A stretch of 64,000 bases of DNA from positions 2,232,001 to 2,296,000 of the forward strand of contig OZ260100.1 in assembly GCA_965284565.1 (NCBI GenBank), given 5' to 3'. The position numbers and the translations under genes were made by a program. Positions 28,001-36,283 of this stretch are shown one piece after another. Position 1 is the stretch's first letter. Every line of letters begins with the position of its first letter. The notes below the pieces were generated by a model. That model had not been told where the DNA came from, did no database searches, and saw only the letters and a program-made list of their open reading frames with translations. The stretch comes from BRH-c54 sp965284565. Its GTDB lineage: Bacteria > Bacteroidota > Bacteroidia > Flavobacteriales_E > Vicingaceae.

Positions 28001-28228
28001 TAAACCTTGTTTCTCTTTAAAACTTTTAAATTCATAACCATTAAATATGCCTAAACCACCACCATTAGAACCAAAAAGTAAAAAGCCGTTTTTTGTTTGA
28101 TTAATGGATAAAATATCCGCTTGTTCTAACCCATTTTCTACATTATAATTTAAAAAATTATGCGTTTGAGTAATCCCAAAGTTGGTTAAGAATAAGCTGA
28201 AAATTAGGAGTAAAAGAAAGCGTTGCAT
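25043..28228 (-). CDS. Ligand-sensing propeller protein with SpoIIE/PP2C phosphatase domain
   Basis: A 1061-residue membrane protein: signal peptide; two seven-bladed Reg_prop beta-propellers (about 25-640; repeats such as WIGTQKDGVFKV, WLGTIGSGLVKY, WVGTNDGVYIYDG, WTGTNKGVDKI); a Y_Y_Y domain (LEGLDNNWLPTTTDQKAVYT); one membrane helix (about 750-770); a coiled coil (KKEQQVLTQKVDERTKELRE); and a cytoplasmic SpoIIE-type PP2C phosphatase (about 850-1061; GDFYWFE, AAADCTGHGVPGAFMSMIG, FSDGYPDQFGG, later DDILIIVIKI). The metal-binding Asp residues are present. It senses an external signal and dephosphorylates a Ser/Thr target, probably an anti-sigma-factor antagonist; no such partner gene is adjacent. 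Confidence 0.92.
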   Translation of the reverse strand: MQRFLLLLIFSLFLTNFGITQTHNFLNYNVENGLEQADILSINQTKNGFLLFGSNGGGLGIFNGYEFKSFKEKQGLANNVVFSVSIDLNDQIWCATNSGISKINKNLSAIKKNYLKDIPFYVSYSHQNANYFGSAKGLYIYDQQTDSIIKKNYNHEVLDKAWITTIFIDSQKNTWIGTQKDGVFKVEEDNKITQFSKENSNLRTNYIKTMIEGKNKDIFIGTIDGLYLIKNNNLTDLEIPSVDGLFLTFTSAVIHNNHLVLGALNTRLYFINLDDYSFSLFAPENGFDYKRVWCVFNDKENNLWLGTIGSGLVKYIPNFSYYNQHSGLLNNYINAVYLHDNKIYVANRLALQIIENNKVTHTLVFDERNQFNYIYHIASIENTIYLGTNKGLFKLKDNNFLPTTNIAEINVINEDIYTSYQSENNIYFGGKSGLYQFKNDTLSSVKNAPKASVYNITEYKKQLYIASENGIYKLSNNNYEFIGSGQGLNCTRARSFVTDNELLWVGTNDGVYIYDGNKVIFKLSNEQHLSSENIYFLKKDKNNNIWTGTNKGVDKIAIKSVYEALNDSTKTPEINNYSKNKGFNGVECNLNTVEVLNDNELLFGTIDGLFIYNKKDDLKNELPPILSLNNIKLNFVDVDWSTFGKVENKLPKNLSLTYVNNNLIFEYVGVSLTNPEQVVYQYKLEGLDNNWLPTTTDQKAVYTAIPPGDYTFMLKAKNADGVWIEEPLTFSFSITPPWWQTTWFYVTAVITILLSFYFIMDYRTKKLKKEQQVLTQKVDERTKELREEKEKVEQINSKLETQKKIIEVANKNITDSINYAKKIQEAILPKATKLEKIIDFISILFVPKDVVSGDFYWFEKIDKKIVLAAADCTGHGVPGAFMSMIGINNLNQIVLENKTTQPDTILKELNNSIKKALKQDDKDSESKDGMDIALTCIDYETNTLTYSGAFRPLVYIRNNELFELKGSRQPIGGSAPNDFAYDLHTIPLQKGDVFYLFSDGYPDQFGGPKGKKLMNKNLKDKFLAIHKENPAKQKEILLTDFNAWKGDNEQIDDILIIVIKI

Positions 28229-28240
28229 AGTTGAAATAAA

Positions 28241-28286
28241 AAGAGCGTTATTCTGTCAAGTTATGGTTGAAAAGAATAACGCTCTT
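28241..28286 (-). terminator. Long hairpin between the type IX cargo gene and the phosphatase gene
   Basis: A perfect 14-bp stem AAGAGCGTTATTCT (28241-28254) / AGAATAACGCTCTT (28273-28286) with an 18-nt loop. On the minus strand it is followed by TTTTATTTC, so it fits a terminator 22 nt beyond the stop of the 28309 gene. It also ends only 12 nt before the phosphatase start codon, so it could influence that gene. Confidence 0.65.
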
Positions 28287-28308
28287 GAAGAGTTTAGGAT
28301 AAATTAAA

Positions 28309-30681
28309 TTACTGTTTAATTATTTTTTTAATAAATACCTTATTGTCTAATTGAATTTGCATAAAATAAATTCCGTTAGCAAGATGAGCTAAATCTAATG
28401 TTAAATTAGAACTTCCTTTCTGAACAAAATGTTGTTTTTCAATAAGCGTAGCACCAGTATAGCTCATAATTTTTAATGCAGCTTTTCCATCTTTTTCAGT
28501 AGTAAAAATAACATTTACATTGCTGTTGGTAGGGTTTGGCATTAATTCAATAGAAAGGTCATTTTGATTAACTATATTAATTCCTGTAACTATATTGGTG
28601 TCAAGTATGAAAATACTTACACTATCAACATAAAAATTCAATGAGTCGAAATTATTGTTAGTAACGGTTACATTTACTGTGTACATAGAGTCATTTGGTA
28701 ATCCAGGTATGTCAGCAACAATTTCGAAGTTAGTTCCAACATTTAATCCTGTAAAAGTATAACCACCACTAGGGTCTGTTGTTGCAATTCCAACTGCTCC
28801 ACCTGGAGATTGATTAACGGTAATGTCAATTCCTGGAATTGGATCTCCTAAAGCTTTGTCATTTGATTCATATCCTTTTCTTAGCGTACCAAAACCGTTT
28901 AACTCATAAACAAAACCACTAATAACACCATTACCTGTTTGAGGAACAGTAGGTATTAATGTTATATCTTTACCTGTTAAAGTTGGGTTTGAGCATGACA
29001 AGTTAAACACCCAAGCACTGTCCCATTTACTATGGTCGTTAGGAGATCCATAATAAGTGCTTATTGTATTCGGCATATTAGTGGTACTTCTAATAATAAA
29101 TGGCTCTTCAGGTAAATAATCAAATAAGTAGTTTCCAGTTAAATCAGTAATAGTAGAATCAAATAAAGTATATTGTCCTTGTGGTTTTACTTTGTAAAGG
29201 TAAAGGGTAGTATTTGATGCAGGTACGGAGTTAATGTCATGCACAATACCCGAGATAGAAATTTGGCAATCGCAGTATAAATCTTGATTAACAGTTGCTG
29301 AAGTATTTCCAGCATATGTTAAAGCACCTTCGCTAATTGAAGGAGTGTAAATAGTATCTGGCATAGGTACATAAAATGTGTTTATGTTTTCAATAGTAAA
29401 AAATATACCAAGTGTACTATCAGCACATGAAAGTGATAAGTGTTTGTCCGTTTTAAATACAAATATCCCTTCAGGATTTTGAAAACTATTTAATCGGTTA
29501 TTAATAACTAAAAAACCACCATCGTCTGTTGAGTTAATTCCTTTTAACCATTCGGTATTAGTGGTAGTGTCAAAAATACGATGAGAAGAAATTACAATAC
29601 CATTTTTATCGATTTTTACTAACCAATTATATGGGTTATTGGGGTCTTCGTAACTTAAAACAACATTATCATTATTATCTTTTTCAACGCTATTTACATA
29701 AATACCACCAACAGGTAAGGTGTATTTTTTTGAATAATTAATATTCCCTGTAGATTGATTAAAGTTGATAAGAACCAAGTTATCTGTTTCAGCCTGTCCA
29801 TCCATAACACTTGCAACTAACATTGCATTGCCATCTTGTAAAGGTAGAATTTTATGAACATGTTTATATTCATCTGGTTTTATAGTGTCGTTACCTAATT
29901 GATTTACAATATTGATTGATTTATTCCAAACAATACTACCACTAGTGTCAGTTTTAAAAAATTTATAAAATTGATTACTTGGGGACCATGATTTAGCAGC
30001 AAAAATGTAGTCTCCATCATTAGCTAATGCTCCAGCATTAATATGTAGTTCATTGCTATCTGAACCAACATAAGCAAATTTTTTAGACCAAATTAAATTA
30101 CCGTTTCCGTCAATTTTAGTAATAAAACTTTCGTAAGCTGGAATTGTGCTAATATAGTCTTCCGAAGAGCCAAAAAATACAAAGTTATTATTAGCCTCAT
30201 CAGCAAAAGCTCCCCTAATATCAGCATTAACAGAATCTATTAAAATGTGTTTATTCCAAAGAATACTTTCTGTTTGGTCTACAGAAAAAATAAAAGCATG
30301 AACAGTATAATTAGTATCTTCTAAAGCTGAAACAACAATAGAGTTATTACCAAGTTTCGTTGTAGCTTTTACACCATAAGCATATCCTTGAGGTGCTAAA
30401 GGGTTGAAATGATAAATGGTGTCAGAAATACTGGTTCCATTAAAATTTCTTTTTAGAAATAAATATTTTGGCTCATAAGAGCTATCATCATAAAAATTGA
30501 TAATGTTAAAACCATTGTTGTTTTTTAAATCAATAATATGGAAGTTTTCATAAAAAGGAACCGGAATTCCAAAACTATTTCTAACAATAGTACTATCAGC
30601 AAAAGTGATAGAATTTGGTCTTTGTCCAAAAGAGAATAGTGTAATAAATATTAATAATAAGGTAATAAATAATTGTTTCAT
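28309..30681 (-). CDS. Secreted protein with carboxypeptidase-regulatory-like domains and type IX sorting tail
   Basis: A 790-residue exported protein: signal peptide (ending LFSFGQ); a long beta-rich region (about 25-460) with repeating FxKTD/IDKNG elements like a quinoprotein-type propeller (for example ITKIDGNGNLIWSKKF, FFKTDTSGSIVWNKS, LVKIDKNGIVISS); two carboxypeptidase-regulatory or SdrD-B-like Ig domains (ISGIVHDINSVPASNTTLYL; VISGFVYELNGFG, later DPSGGYTFTGLNVG); and a C-terminal type A sorting domain (IELMPNPTNSNV, later LANGIYFMQIQ and KKIIKQ). It is a surface or secreted protein of unknown role. It has its own promoter and terminator. Confidence 0.85.
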   Translation of the reverse strand: MKQLFITLLLIFITLFSFGQRPNSITFADSTIVRNSFGIPVPFYENFHIIDLKNNNGFNIINFYDDSSYEPKYLFLKRNFNGTSISDTIYHFNPLAPQGYAYGVKATTKLGNNSIVVSALEDTNYTVHAFIFSVDQTESILWNKHILIDSVNADIRGAFADEANNNFVFFGSSEDYISTIPAYESFITKIDGNGNLIWSKKFAYVGSDSNELHINAGALANDGDYIFAAKSWSPSNQFYKFFKTDTSGSIVWNKSINIVNQLGNDTIKPDEYKHVHKILPLQDGNAMLVASVMDGQAETDNLVLINFNQSTGNINYSKKYTLPVGGIYVNSVEKDNNDNVVLSYEDPNNPYNWLVKIDKNGIVISSHRIFDTTTNTEWLKGINSTDDGGFLVINNRLNSFQNPEGIFVFKTDKHLSLSCADSTLGIFFTIENINTFYVPMPDTIYTPSISEGALTYAGNTSATVNQDLYCDCQISISGIVHDINSVPASNTTLYLYKVKPQGQYTLFDSTITDLTGNYLFDYLPEEPFIIRSTTNMPNTISTYYGSPNDHSKWDSAWVFNLSCSNPTLTGKDITLIPTVPQTGNGVISGFVYELNGFGTLRKGYESNDKALGDPIPGIDITVNQSPGGAVGIATTDPSGGYTFTGLNVGTNFEIVADIPGLPNDSMYTVNVTVTNNNFDSLNFYVDSVSIFILDTNIVTGINIVNQNDLSIELMPNPTNSNVNVIFTTEKDGKAALKIMSYTGATLIEKQHFVQKGSSNLTLDLAHLANGIYFMQIQLDNKVFIKKIIKQ

Positions 30682-30705
30682 AGTTGTTTAGTTAAGTTTA
30701 GACAA

Positions 30706-30713
30706 CAAATATA
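30706..30713 (-). promoter_or_regulatory. -7 promoter box of the type IX cargo gene
   Basis: TATATTTG on the minus strand, 24 nt upstream of the start codon at 30681. Confidence 0.4.
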
Positions 30714-30771
30714 TAAAATAATCTAGATGTATTTGATAAAAAAATAGAAAATCAGCGATAGGCTTTGGTAA

Positions 30772-31341
30772 TTATTTCCATTCAAACGTATTGAAAATTT
30801 GCTCTATGTCTTTTTTTATAAAAGTTAAGACAGGTTGTATGGAATCTTGATTTGGCAGATTATTAAAATACAATGAACCTCTTATAAAATGGTTATTACT
30901 ATCCGTTAAATGGAACTGGTAAGAAGATGCTGTATTGCCTTCAATTTCATATACTAAGCCGTAAACATTTCTTTCTGGGAAAGAAATGGTGTTTTGTTCA
31001 ATATCAAATGCTTTTACAGTATGTTTAAAAGCTAATGTTCTAGAGTCTTCTAAATAATCGTTTATATTGTTGTTTACAGGTTTGTAACTCATGTAAATAC
31101 TGGCATTTAAATCTTTAAAATTAATATCAAACCAACAAGGATTTTCAGTTTGGTTGGGGTTGTGAGTTATATTGGCGTAAGTAGGAATTTCAAATTGAAA
31201 AGGACAGTCTAAAGCAGTGGCTTGATATTTTTTTTCGGGTAAATCTATTCTAAAATAACCAGTAGGTTTTGGCGTATAATTGTCTGATTCGCAAGCTGCA
31301 AAAAAACCAATAACCAAAAGAAATAATATCGTTTTTTTCAT
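30772..31341 (-). CDS. gldD: Gliding motility lipoprotein GldD
   Basis: A 189-residue lipoprotein (signal ending FFAAC, Cys17). It matches GldD closely: YTPKPTGYFRIDLPEKKY, CWFDINFKDLNASIYMSYKP (conserved core), EDSRTLAFKHTVKAFDIEQN, YEIEGNTASSYQFHLTDSNN and the C-terminal FIKKDIEQIFNTFEWK. GldD is required for gliding in Flavobacterium and is tied to type IX secretion, consistent with the four type IX cargo proteins in this window. Length is normal. It follows dapF by 40 nt in the same direction; its usual neighbour gldE is not here. Confidence 0.95.
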   Translation of the reverse strand: MKKTILFLLVIGFFAACESDNYTPKPTGYFRIDLPEKKYQATALDCPFQFEIPTYANITHNPNQTENPCWFDINFKDLNASIYMSYKPVNNNINDYLEDSRTLAFKHTVKAFDIEQNTISFPERNVYGLVYEIEGNTASSYQFHLTDSNNHFIRGSLYFNNLPNQDSIQPVLTFIKKDIEQIFNTFEWK

Positions 31342-31381
31342 GTGTTTGTTATTCGTTAATAGTTATTATCACATTTTTACA

Positions 31382-32164
31382 TCACACATCAATCTCTCCT
31401 TTAAAAACCATTTCAGCAGGACCAATCAACCAGATGTCAATAAACTTATTGCCGTCTCTCTTAAAAGCTACTTTTAATTGACCACCTTCTGTTGCTACAT
31501 TAATTTTTGAAGCTCCCAAGTTATTTTTATGAGCAACACTAAGTGCAGCAGCAGTAACACCCGTTCCACACGATAGTGTTTCATTTTCCACACCTCTTTC
31601 GTAAGTTCTAATTTTTAGTGTATTATTGTTTTCCTGACAAATAAAGTTTACGTTAGTTCCTTCAGTTTTAAAACGTTCAGAGTATCTTATTTCTGCTCCT
31701 TTTTGTGGTACATTAATTTTGTCAATTTCTGTGGTTTCTACTATGTAATGAGGTGAACCAGTATTGATAAAATAGTAGCCTGAGCCTTTTTCAATATCTT
31801 CAACATCGTGCATTTTTAAGCTTACTTCATTTTCATTATTTATCCATGCTTCATGTTCTCCATCTGTAGAAAGAAAAAATGCCTGACTTTCAATAATTCC
31901 TAAGAATTTGGCAAAAGCAACTGCACATCTGCTACCGTTTCCGCAAAAGCTCTGAGAGCCATCGGCATTAAAATAAATCATATTAAAATCTAACTCATTA
32001 TGATTTTCAATTAAAATGAGTCCATCTGCTCCAATACCAAATTTTCGATTGCACAATTGTTGAATGAGGGCAATGTTTTTCTTGTCGAAAATTTGATTTC
32101 TGTTGTCTATCATCACAAAATCGTTGCCTGTGCCTTGGTATTTATAAAAAGTTATGGTTTTCAA
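31382..32164 (-). CDS. dapF: Diaminopimelate epimerase
   Basis: A 260-residue cytoplasmic enzyme that interconverts LL- and meso-diaminopimelate for lysine and peptidoglycan synthesis. Both catalytic cysteines are seen in their motifs: FCGNGSRCAVAFA (first Cys) and ETLSCGTGVTAAAL (second). The opening FYKYQGTGNDFVMIDNRN is the family N-terminus. Length is typical (about 260-275). It lies 33 nt after arfB and 40 nt before gldD in the same direction. Confidence 0.96.
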   Translation of the reverse strand: MKTITFYKYQGTGNDFVMIDNRNQIFDKKNIALIQQLCNRKFGIGADGLILIENHNELDFNMIYFNADGSQSFCGNGSRCAVAFAKFLGIIESQAFFLSTDGEHEAWINNENEVSLKMHDVEDIEKGSGYYFINTGSPHYIVETTEIDKINVPQKGAEIRYSERFKTEGTNVNFICQENNNTLKIRTYERGVENETLSCGTGVTAAALSVAHKNNLGASKINVATEGGQLKVAFKRDGNKFIDIWLIGPAEMVFKGEIDV

Positions 32165-32197
32165 TTTATGAATAAATATTTGATGTAAAATTCAAAG

Positions 32198-32599
32198 TTA
32201 GTCCAATTTATATCGTCTGGAAGACTTTTTTTCTGAAAGTTTTCTTTTTTCGTTTAGCCTTTGTTCTTTGGAGGCTTTAGAAGGTTTGGTTTTTTTTCTG
32301 GCAACTTTGGGAGTTAATGCTTTTTCTATCAAGGTTAAAAAACGTTCAATTGCTATTTCTTTGTTTTTAAGTTGACTCCTGGTAGTATCAGTTTGTAGTC
32401 TAAATATCCCAAGATTGTTAATTCTGTTTTTAAGTTTATCTAAAATGAATTGTTTCTGCTCATCAGAAAGTACTTGAGAGTTTTCTACATTAAACAGCAA
32501 CTCTACTTTTGTGGAAACTTTATTTACATGCTGTCCGCCTGCACCACCACTTCTGCTAGTGGTAAATGTAAGTTCTTTTATGAGAGCTGTTTTATCCAT
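32198..32599 (-). CDS. arfB: Alternative ribosome-rescue factor ArfB (peptidyl-tRNA hydrolase)
   Basis: A 133-residue protein homologous to class I release factors but without the codon-reading domain. The catalytic GGQ lies in TSRSGGAGGQHVNKVSTKVE. The basic C-terminal tail (LTPKVARKKTKPSKASKEQR, later KKSSRRY) is the segment that enters the empty mRNA channel of stalled ribosomes. It releases peptide from non-stop complexes. It lies 2 nt after the response regulator gene, so it is in that operon. A -7-like box TAACTTTG (32193-32200) at its end may serve dapF. Confidence 0.93.
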   Translation of the reverse strand: MDKTALIKELTFTTSRSGGAGGQHVNKVSTKVELLFNVENSQVLSDEQKQFILDKLKNRINNLGIFRLQTDTTRSQLKNKEIAIERFLTLIEKALTPKVARKKTKPSKASKEQRLNEKRKLSEKKSSRRYKLD

Positions 32600-32601
32600 T
32601 A

Positions 32602-33309
32602 TTAATTTTCTACTTCTAGCTTAAAGCCAACACCATGGATATTGGTAATAGTTATTTTTTTGTCATCACTAAGGTATTTTCTTAATTTAGAAATAAAAAC
32701 ATCCATACTTCTGCCACTAAAATAATCATCATTTCCCCAAATGTTTTTTAATATCATTTCTCTTGGAGCAATATCGTTTTTGTGCTTACACAAGTAGCTC
32801 AGTATTTTAGTTTCTTTTTTTGTTAAACTTCTATCACTATTTTTATGTTTAAGTAATTGATTTTTAATATCTAATTCATAATCACCAATTTCGTAGCTAC
32901 TTACTTCGTCATTTTCTTCTTTAGAAAGCAGGTTAGAACGTCTTAAAACAGCCTCTAATCTTAAAACAAATTCTTGAAAATCGAATGGTTTGGTAATATA
33001 ATCATCCGCACCTATTGTAAAACCTCTAACTTTATCAGGCTGTAAAGATTTTGCAGTTAGAAAAATAATGGGAATTTCAGGATTAATATCTCTGATGGTC
33101 TCAGCAACTTCAAAACCACCTTTTTTGGGCATCATCACATCTAAAATACAAGCATCAAAGTTGTTGTTTACAAAGGTTTTTAGTGCTTGTTCGCCATCAA
33201 TACAAAGTGTAACTTCATATCCCATTGCTTTAAGATTATCTTGAACAACAAAACCTAAATTGGTATCATCTTCGGCTAATAAAATGTGTAGTTTTTTATT
33301 GTTTCCCAT
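32602..33309 (-). CDS. OmpR-family response regulator
   Basis: A 235-residue two-domain regulator: receiver domain with the acidic pocket (LLAEDD), phospho-acceptor Asp in ACILDVMMPKKGG, Thr in IIFLTAK and Lys in DYITKPFDF; then a C-terminal winged helix (about 135-232; LTKKETKILSYLCKHKN and GRSMDVFISKLRKYL). It pairs with the histidine kinase 7 nt upstream. The pair resembles the RprX/RprY-type systems of Bacteroidota; targets are unknown. Confidence 0.94.
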   Translation of the reverse strand: MGNNKKLHILLAEDDTNLGFVVQDNLKAMGYEVTLCIDGEQALKTFVNNNFDACILDVMMPKKGGFEVAETIRDINPEIPIIFLTAKSLQPDKVRGFTIGADDYITKPFDFQEFVLRLEAVLRRSNLLSKEENDEVSSYEIGDYELDIKNQLLKHKNSDRSLTKKETKILSYLCKHKNDIAPREMILKNIWGNDDYFSGRSMDVFISKLRKYLSDDKKITITNIHGVGFKLEVEN

Positions 33310-33316
33310 ACTTTAT

Positions 33317-34600
33317 CTATTTATTGTTTATTTTAAGTGGCAATTTAATAATAAATGTAGAACCTTCATTCTTTTTACTAACTAATCGCACACTTCCATT
33401 GTAGAATTCTACAATGGTTTTTACATAATTTAACCCTAAACCAAATCCTTTTATATTATGCACATTTCCTGTTGGTTCTCTATAAAATTTCTCAAAAATA
33501 TGTTTTTGTGCTTCTTCAGAAATACCTACACCATTATCTCTCACGCTTATTTCTATTCCATTTTTGTATGGAGAAGTACTTATTGTAATAATAGGTTTTT
33601 CAGGTGAATATTTTATAGCATTGTCTATGAGGTTATAAAGAATATTAGAAATATGTACTTTATCACCATGGAAAATATGTTCAGGAGCTTTTAATTGAGC
33701 TGTAATTTGTCCTCCTTGTTGATTAACAATCAACTCAAAGCTTTTTATAGAGTTTTCTATTAATTCATGTAAATTTATCGGTTCATTTTCAAGTTTAAGT
33801 TTATCTCTTTCAATAGTTGCTAACTGAAGTACTTTATCTACTTGGTTTTTCAATCTGTTATTTTCGTCTTGAATAATTTTAGCGTAACTTTTTAAGCGTT
33901 CTGGTTGTTGGGTAATACCAGGGCTAAGCAATACTTCTGCCGAGAGCGATATGGTAGAAATAGGGGTTTTAAATTCGTGTGTAATATTATTGATGAAATC
34001 GTTTTTAATTTCGGACAATCGTTTTTGTTTGAGTATGATGTTAATAGTATAAGAGAAGAAAATAATAATGATTAAAATTATAGACGAACTAAATATCCAA
34101 ATGCCCATTTTATTTAGGATGTAGGCATTTTTGGTTGGAAAATAAACGCCAAAATAATGTCCATCTTTATCCCATTTAATATTTGATGAAGCAACCTGAA
34201 GTTCATCTTTTTCAGCATCTTGCACCGAAATGTAATTACCAAAAACAATAGAATCGGTAAAACAATCATAAATTACATATTCAAAATCTAAGGTAAGATT
34301 TCTACTAGTAAAATGTTTTTTTAATAATGTTTCTAAAAGGTAGGGATGAACGGTGTCGTTTATAACTGCAGTAAAATAATTAGAACTGATTTGTTTAACA
34401 GGATTAATTAAATCAGACTCGTCTTTGTTAATGTTTAATAATTCATGAGTTACATTTGTAAGAGCAATATGCACCCTGTCATTAAACTGTTTCTCTTCTA
34501 AGTTATAAGCATTTTTTACCCAAAATATTTGTGTAGCTATCATTCCTATTAGGGAAACAACAGCAAAAACAATTATAATTTGGATGGTTTTTCTGTTCAT
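33317..34600 (-). CDS. Sensor histidine kinase
   Basis: A 427-residue membrane kinase: first membrane helix (about residues 6-28), a periplasmic sensor loop of about 130 residues without a recognised domain, second helix (about 165-188), no obvious HAMP, then HisKA with the phospho-acceptor His in NNITHEFKTPIST, and HATPase_c with N box LIDNAIKYSP, G1 VRDNGVGIS and G2 GFGLGLNYV. It phosphorylates the adjacent response regulator. The first gene of the kinase-regulator-arfB(-dapF-gldD) block. The signal sensed is not evident. Confidence 0.94.
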   Translation of the reverse strand: MNRKTIQIIIVFAVVSLIGMIATQIFWVKNAYNLEEKQFNDRVHIALTNVTHELLNINKDESDLINPVKQISSNYFTAVINDTVHPYLLETLLKKHFTSRNLTLDFEYVIYDCFTDSIVFGNYISVQDAEKDELQVASSNIKWDKDGHYFGVYFPTKNAYILNKMGIWIFSSSIILIIIIFFSYTINIILKQKRLSEIKNDFINNITHEFKTPISTISLSAEVLLSPGITQQPERLKSYAKIIQDENNRLKNQVDKVLQLATIERDKLKLENEPINLHELIENSIKSFELIVNQQGGQITAQLKAPEHIFHGDKVHISNILYNLIDNAIKYSPEKPIITISTSPYKNGIEISVRDNGVGISEEAQKHIFEKFYREPTGNVHNIKGFGLGLNYVKTIVEFYNGSVRLVSKKNEGSTFIIKLPLKINNK

Positions 34601-34699
34601 AAATGTGGTTAATTATTCCTTGGCGTTGTTTAATAATGATAAAAGTAAGAAAATTCGTTACTATGTGCTAAAATTTAAAACCATTAACGATGAAAAATG

Positions 34700-34707
34700 T
34701 AATTTTG
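34700..34707 (+). promoter_or_regulatory. -7 promoter box of fabD
   Basis: TAATTTTG fits TAnnTTTG, 55 nt upstream of the fabD start codon. Confidence 0.4.
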
Positions 34708-34762
34708 TAGTGTAAAATTATTTTTAAATACTTGAATTAAGAAACAATAAAATTAAGATATT

Positions 34763-35638
34763 ATGAAAGCATACGTTTTTCCAGGACAGGGTTCTCAATT
34801 TGTAGGGATGGGTAAGGATTTATACGAAAATACGGCATTAGCAAAAGAAATGTTTGATAGAGCAAACGAAGTGTTAGGTTTTAATATTACTGATATTATG
34901 TTTAATGGTACGGATGAAGATTTAAAGCAAACAAAAGTAACACAACCAGCTATATTTTTACATTCGGTTATTTTAGCCAAAACAATGGGAGATGCTTTTC
35001 AGCCAGATATGGTTGCTGGACACTCTTTGGGAGAATTTTCTGCTTTAGTGGCAGCTGGAGCACTTTCTTTTGAAGATGGGTTGAAATTGGTTTTAGCTAG
35101 AGCTTTAGCGATGCAAAAAGCTTGTGAAAAAGAACCATCTACTATGGCAGCTATTTTAAATTTAGATGATGATGCTGTAGAGAAAATTTGTAGCGAAATT
35201 GATGGAGTTGTTGTTCCTGCCAACTATAATTGTCCAGGACAGTTAGTAATTTCAGGAAGTGTGGAAGCAGTACAAACGGCTTGTGAAAGACTGACAGAGG
35301 CTGGAGCAAGAAGAGCATTGATTTTACCTGTTGGAGGAGCTTTTCATTCGCCACTTATGGAACCTGCAAGAGAAGAGCTAGCTGCAGCAATAAACAGTAC
35401 GAATATTAATTCACCAATTTGTCCTATTTATCAGAATGTAAATGCTTTACCAATGACAGATTCGGAGCAAATTAAAGTCAATTTAATAGCACAACTTACT
35501 GCTCCTGTAAAATGGACACAAACCATGCAAAACATGTTGCAAGATGGGGCTTCATCAGTTATAGAAGTTGGTCCAGGAAAAGTATTACAAGGCTTATTTA
35601 AAAAAGTAAATAGAGAAATAGAAACTCAAAGTGCTTAA
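34763..35638 (+). CDS. fabD: Malonyl-CoA:ACP transacylase
   Basis: A 291-residue enzyme that loads malonate onto acyl carrier protein for fatty-acid synthesis. FPGQGSQFVGMG near the N-terminus, the nucleophile motif AGHSLGEFSAL with catalytic Ser, conserved Arg in VLARALAMQ, and the His motif in VGGAFHSPLMEPA are all present. Length is slightly below E. coli FabD (309) and normal for Bacteroidota. It stands at the head of a two-gene unit with the small membrane protein 27 nt downstream. Confidence 0.96.
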   Translation: MKAYVFPGQGSQFVGMGKDLYENTALAKEMFDRANEVLGFNITDIMFNGTDEDLKQTKVTQPAIFLHSVILAKTMGDAFQPDMVAGHSLGEFSALVAAGALSFEDGLKLVLARALAMQKACEKEPSTMAAILNLDDDAVEKICSEIDGVVVPANYNCPGQLVISGSVEAVQTACERLTEAGARRALILPVGGAFHSPLMEPAREELAAAINSTNINSPICPIYQNVNALPMTDSEQIKVNLIAQLTAPVKWTQTMQNMLQDGASSVIEVGPGKVLQGLFKKVNREIETQSA

Positions 35639-35665
35639 ACTAATATACATTAAAATTACCTGATT

Positions 35666-35857
35666 ATGAAACTTATATTATTTTCAATAGCATTGCTAGG
35701 TTTAGGAATTGCAGGCATTGCAGTTAAAATTCTTTTGAAAAAGAACGGTAAATTTTCTGGAACTTGTGCTAGTAATAGTCCTTTTTTAAACAAAGAAGGA
35801 GAGGCTTGCGGTTTTTGTGGTGCTTTACCAGAAGAACAATGTAAAAAAGAAGACTAA
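35666..35857 (+). CDS. Small membrane-anchored cysteine-rich protein
   Basis: A 63-residue protein: one N-terminal membrane helix (LILFSIALLGLGIAGIAVKI), a short basic stretch, then a Cys-rich tail with four Cys (GTCASNS; GEACGFCGALPEEQCKK). This resembles a short Bacteroidota family seen as membrane or secreted protein with a CxxC and a final PEExC. The CGFC pair could be redox-active or bind metal or an Fe-S cluster. It is downstream of fabD in the same direction. The function is unknown; the length and composition make it a likely real gene. Confidence 0.65.
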   Translation: MKLILFSIALLGLGIAGIAVKILLKKNGKFSGTCASNSPFLNKEGEACGFCGALPEEQCKKED

Positions 35858-35917
35858 TTGGAATGAATTTTATTTAATAAATAATAAGTCAATTTTAATT
35901 ATACTCGAGAAGAAACT

Positions 35918-36283
35918 TTAAACAACCCTTAAAATCTTTTCCATCTTACGGCCTTTTGCTAATTCATCCACTAACTTATCTAAATACCTTACTTGTTGTG
36001 TCAGCGGGTTTTCAATTTCCTCTATTCGGTATTCGCATATTACTCCTGTAATAAGGTAGACATTTGGGTGTAATGAGGCTTGCTGGAAGAAAGTTTCAAA
36101 AGTTACTTTATTATCAATGAGTTCTTGTAGTTTTTTGTCATTAAAACCGGTTAACCATGTTATCACTTGGTGCAATTCTTCTTTGGTTCTGCCTTTTTTC
36201 TCTACTTTGGTGATGTAGTGAGGATATACTGAGGCAAAAGTCAATTTTGCGATACGCTCATCATGTTCGGGTGTTGGTTTCAT
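35918..36283 (-). CDS. DUF2200 family protein
   Basis: A 121-residue soluble protein matching DUF2200: MTPEHD-like start (KPTPEHDERIAKLTFASVYP), HYITKVEKKGRTKEELHQVI with WLTGF, and ICEYRIEEIENPLTQQVRYL with a Lys-rich end. The family occurs widely and has no known function; similarity to small DUF1801-like stress proteins has been noted by others only in a loose way. Single gene, convergent with the fabD unit. Confidence 0.8.
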   Translation of the reverse strand: MKPTPEHDERIAKLTFASVYPHYITKVEKKGRTKEELHQVITWLTGFNDKKLQELIDNKVTFETFFQQASLHPNVYLITGVICEYRIEEIENPLTQQVRYLDKLVDELAKGRKMEKILRVV

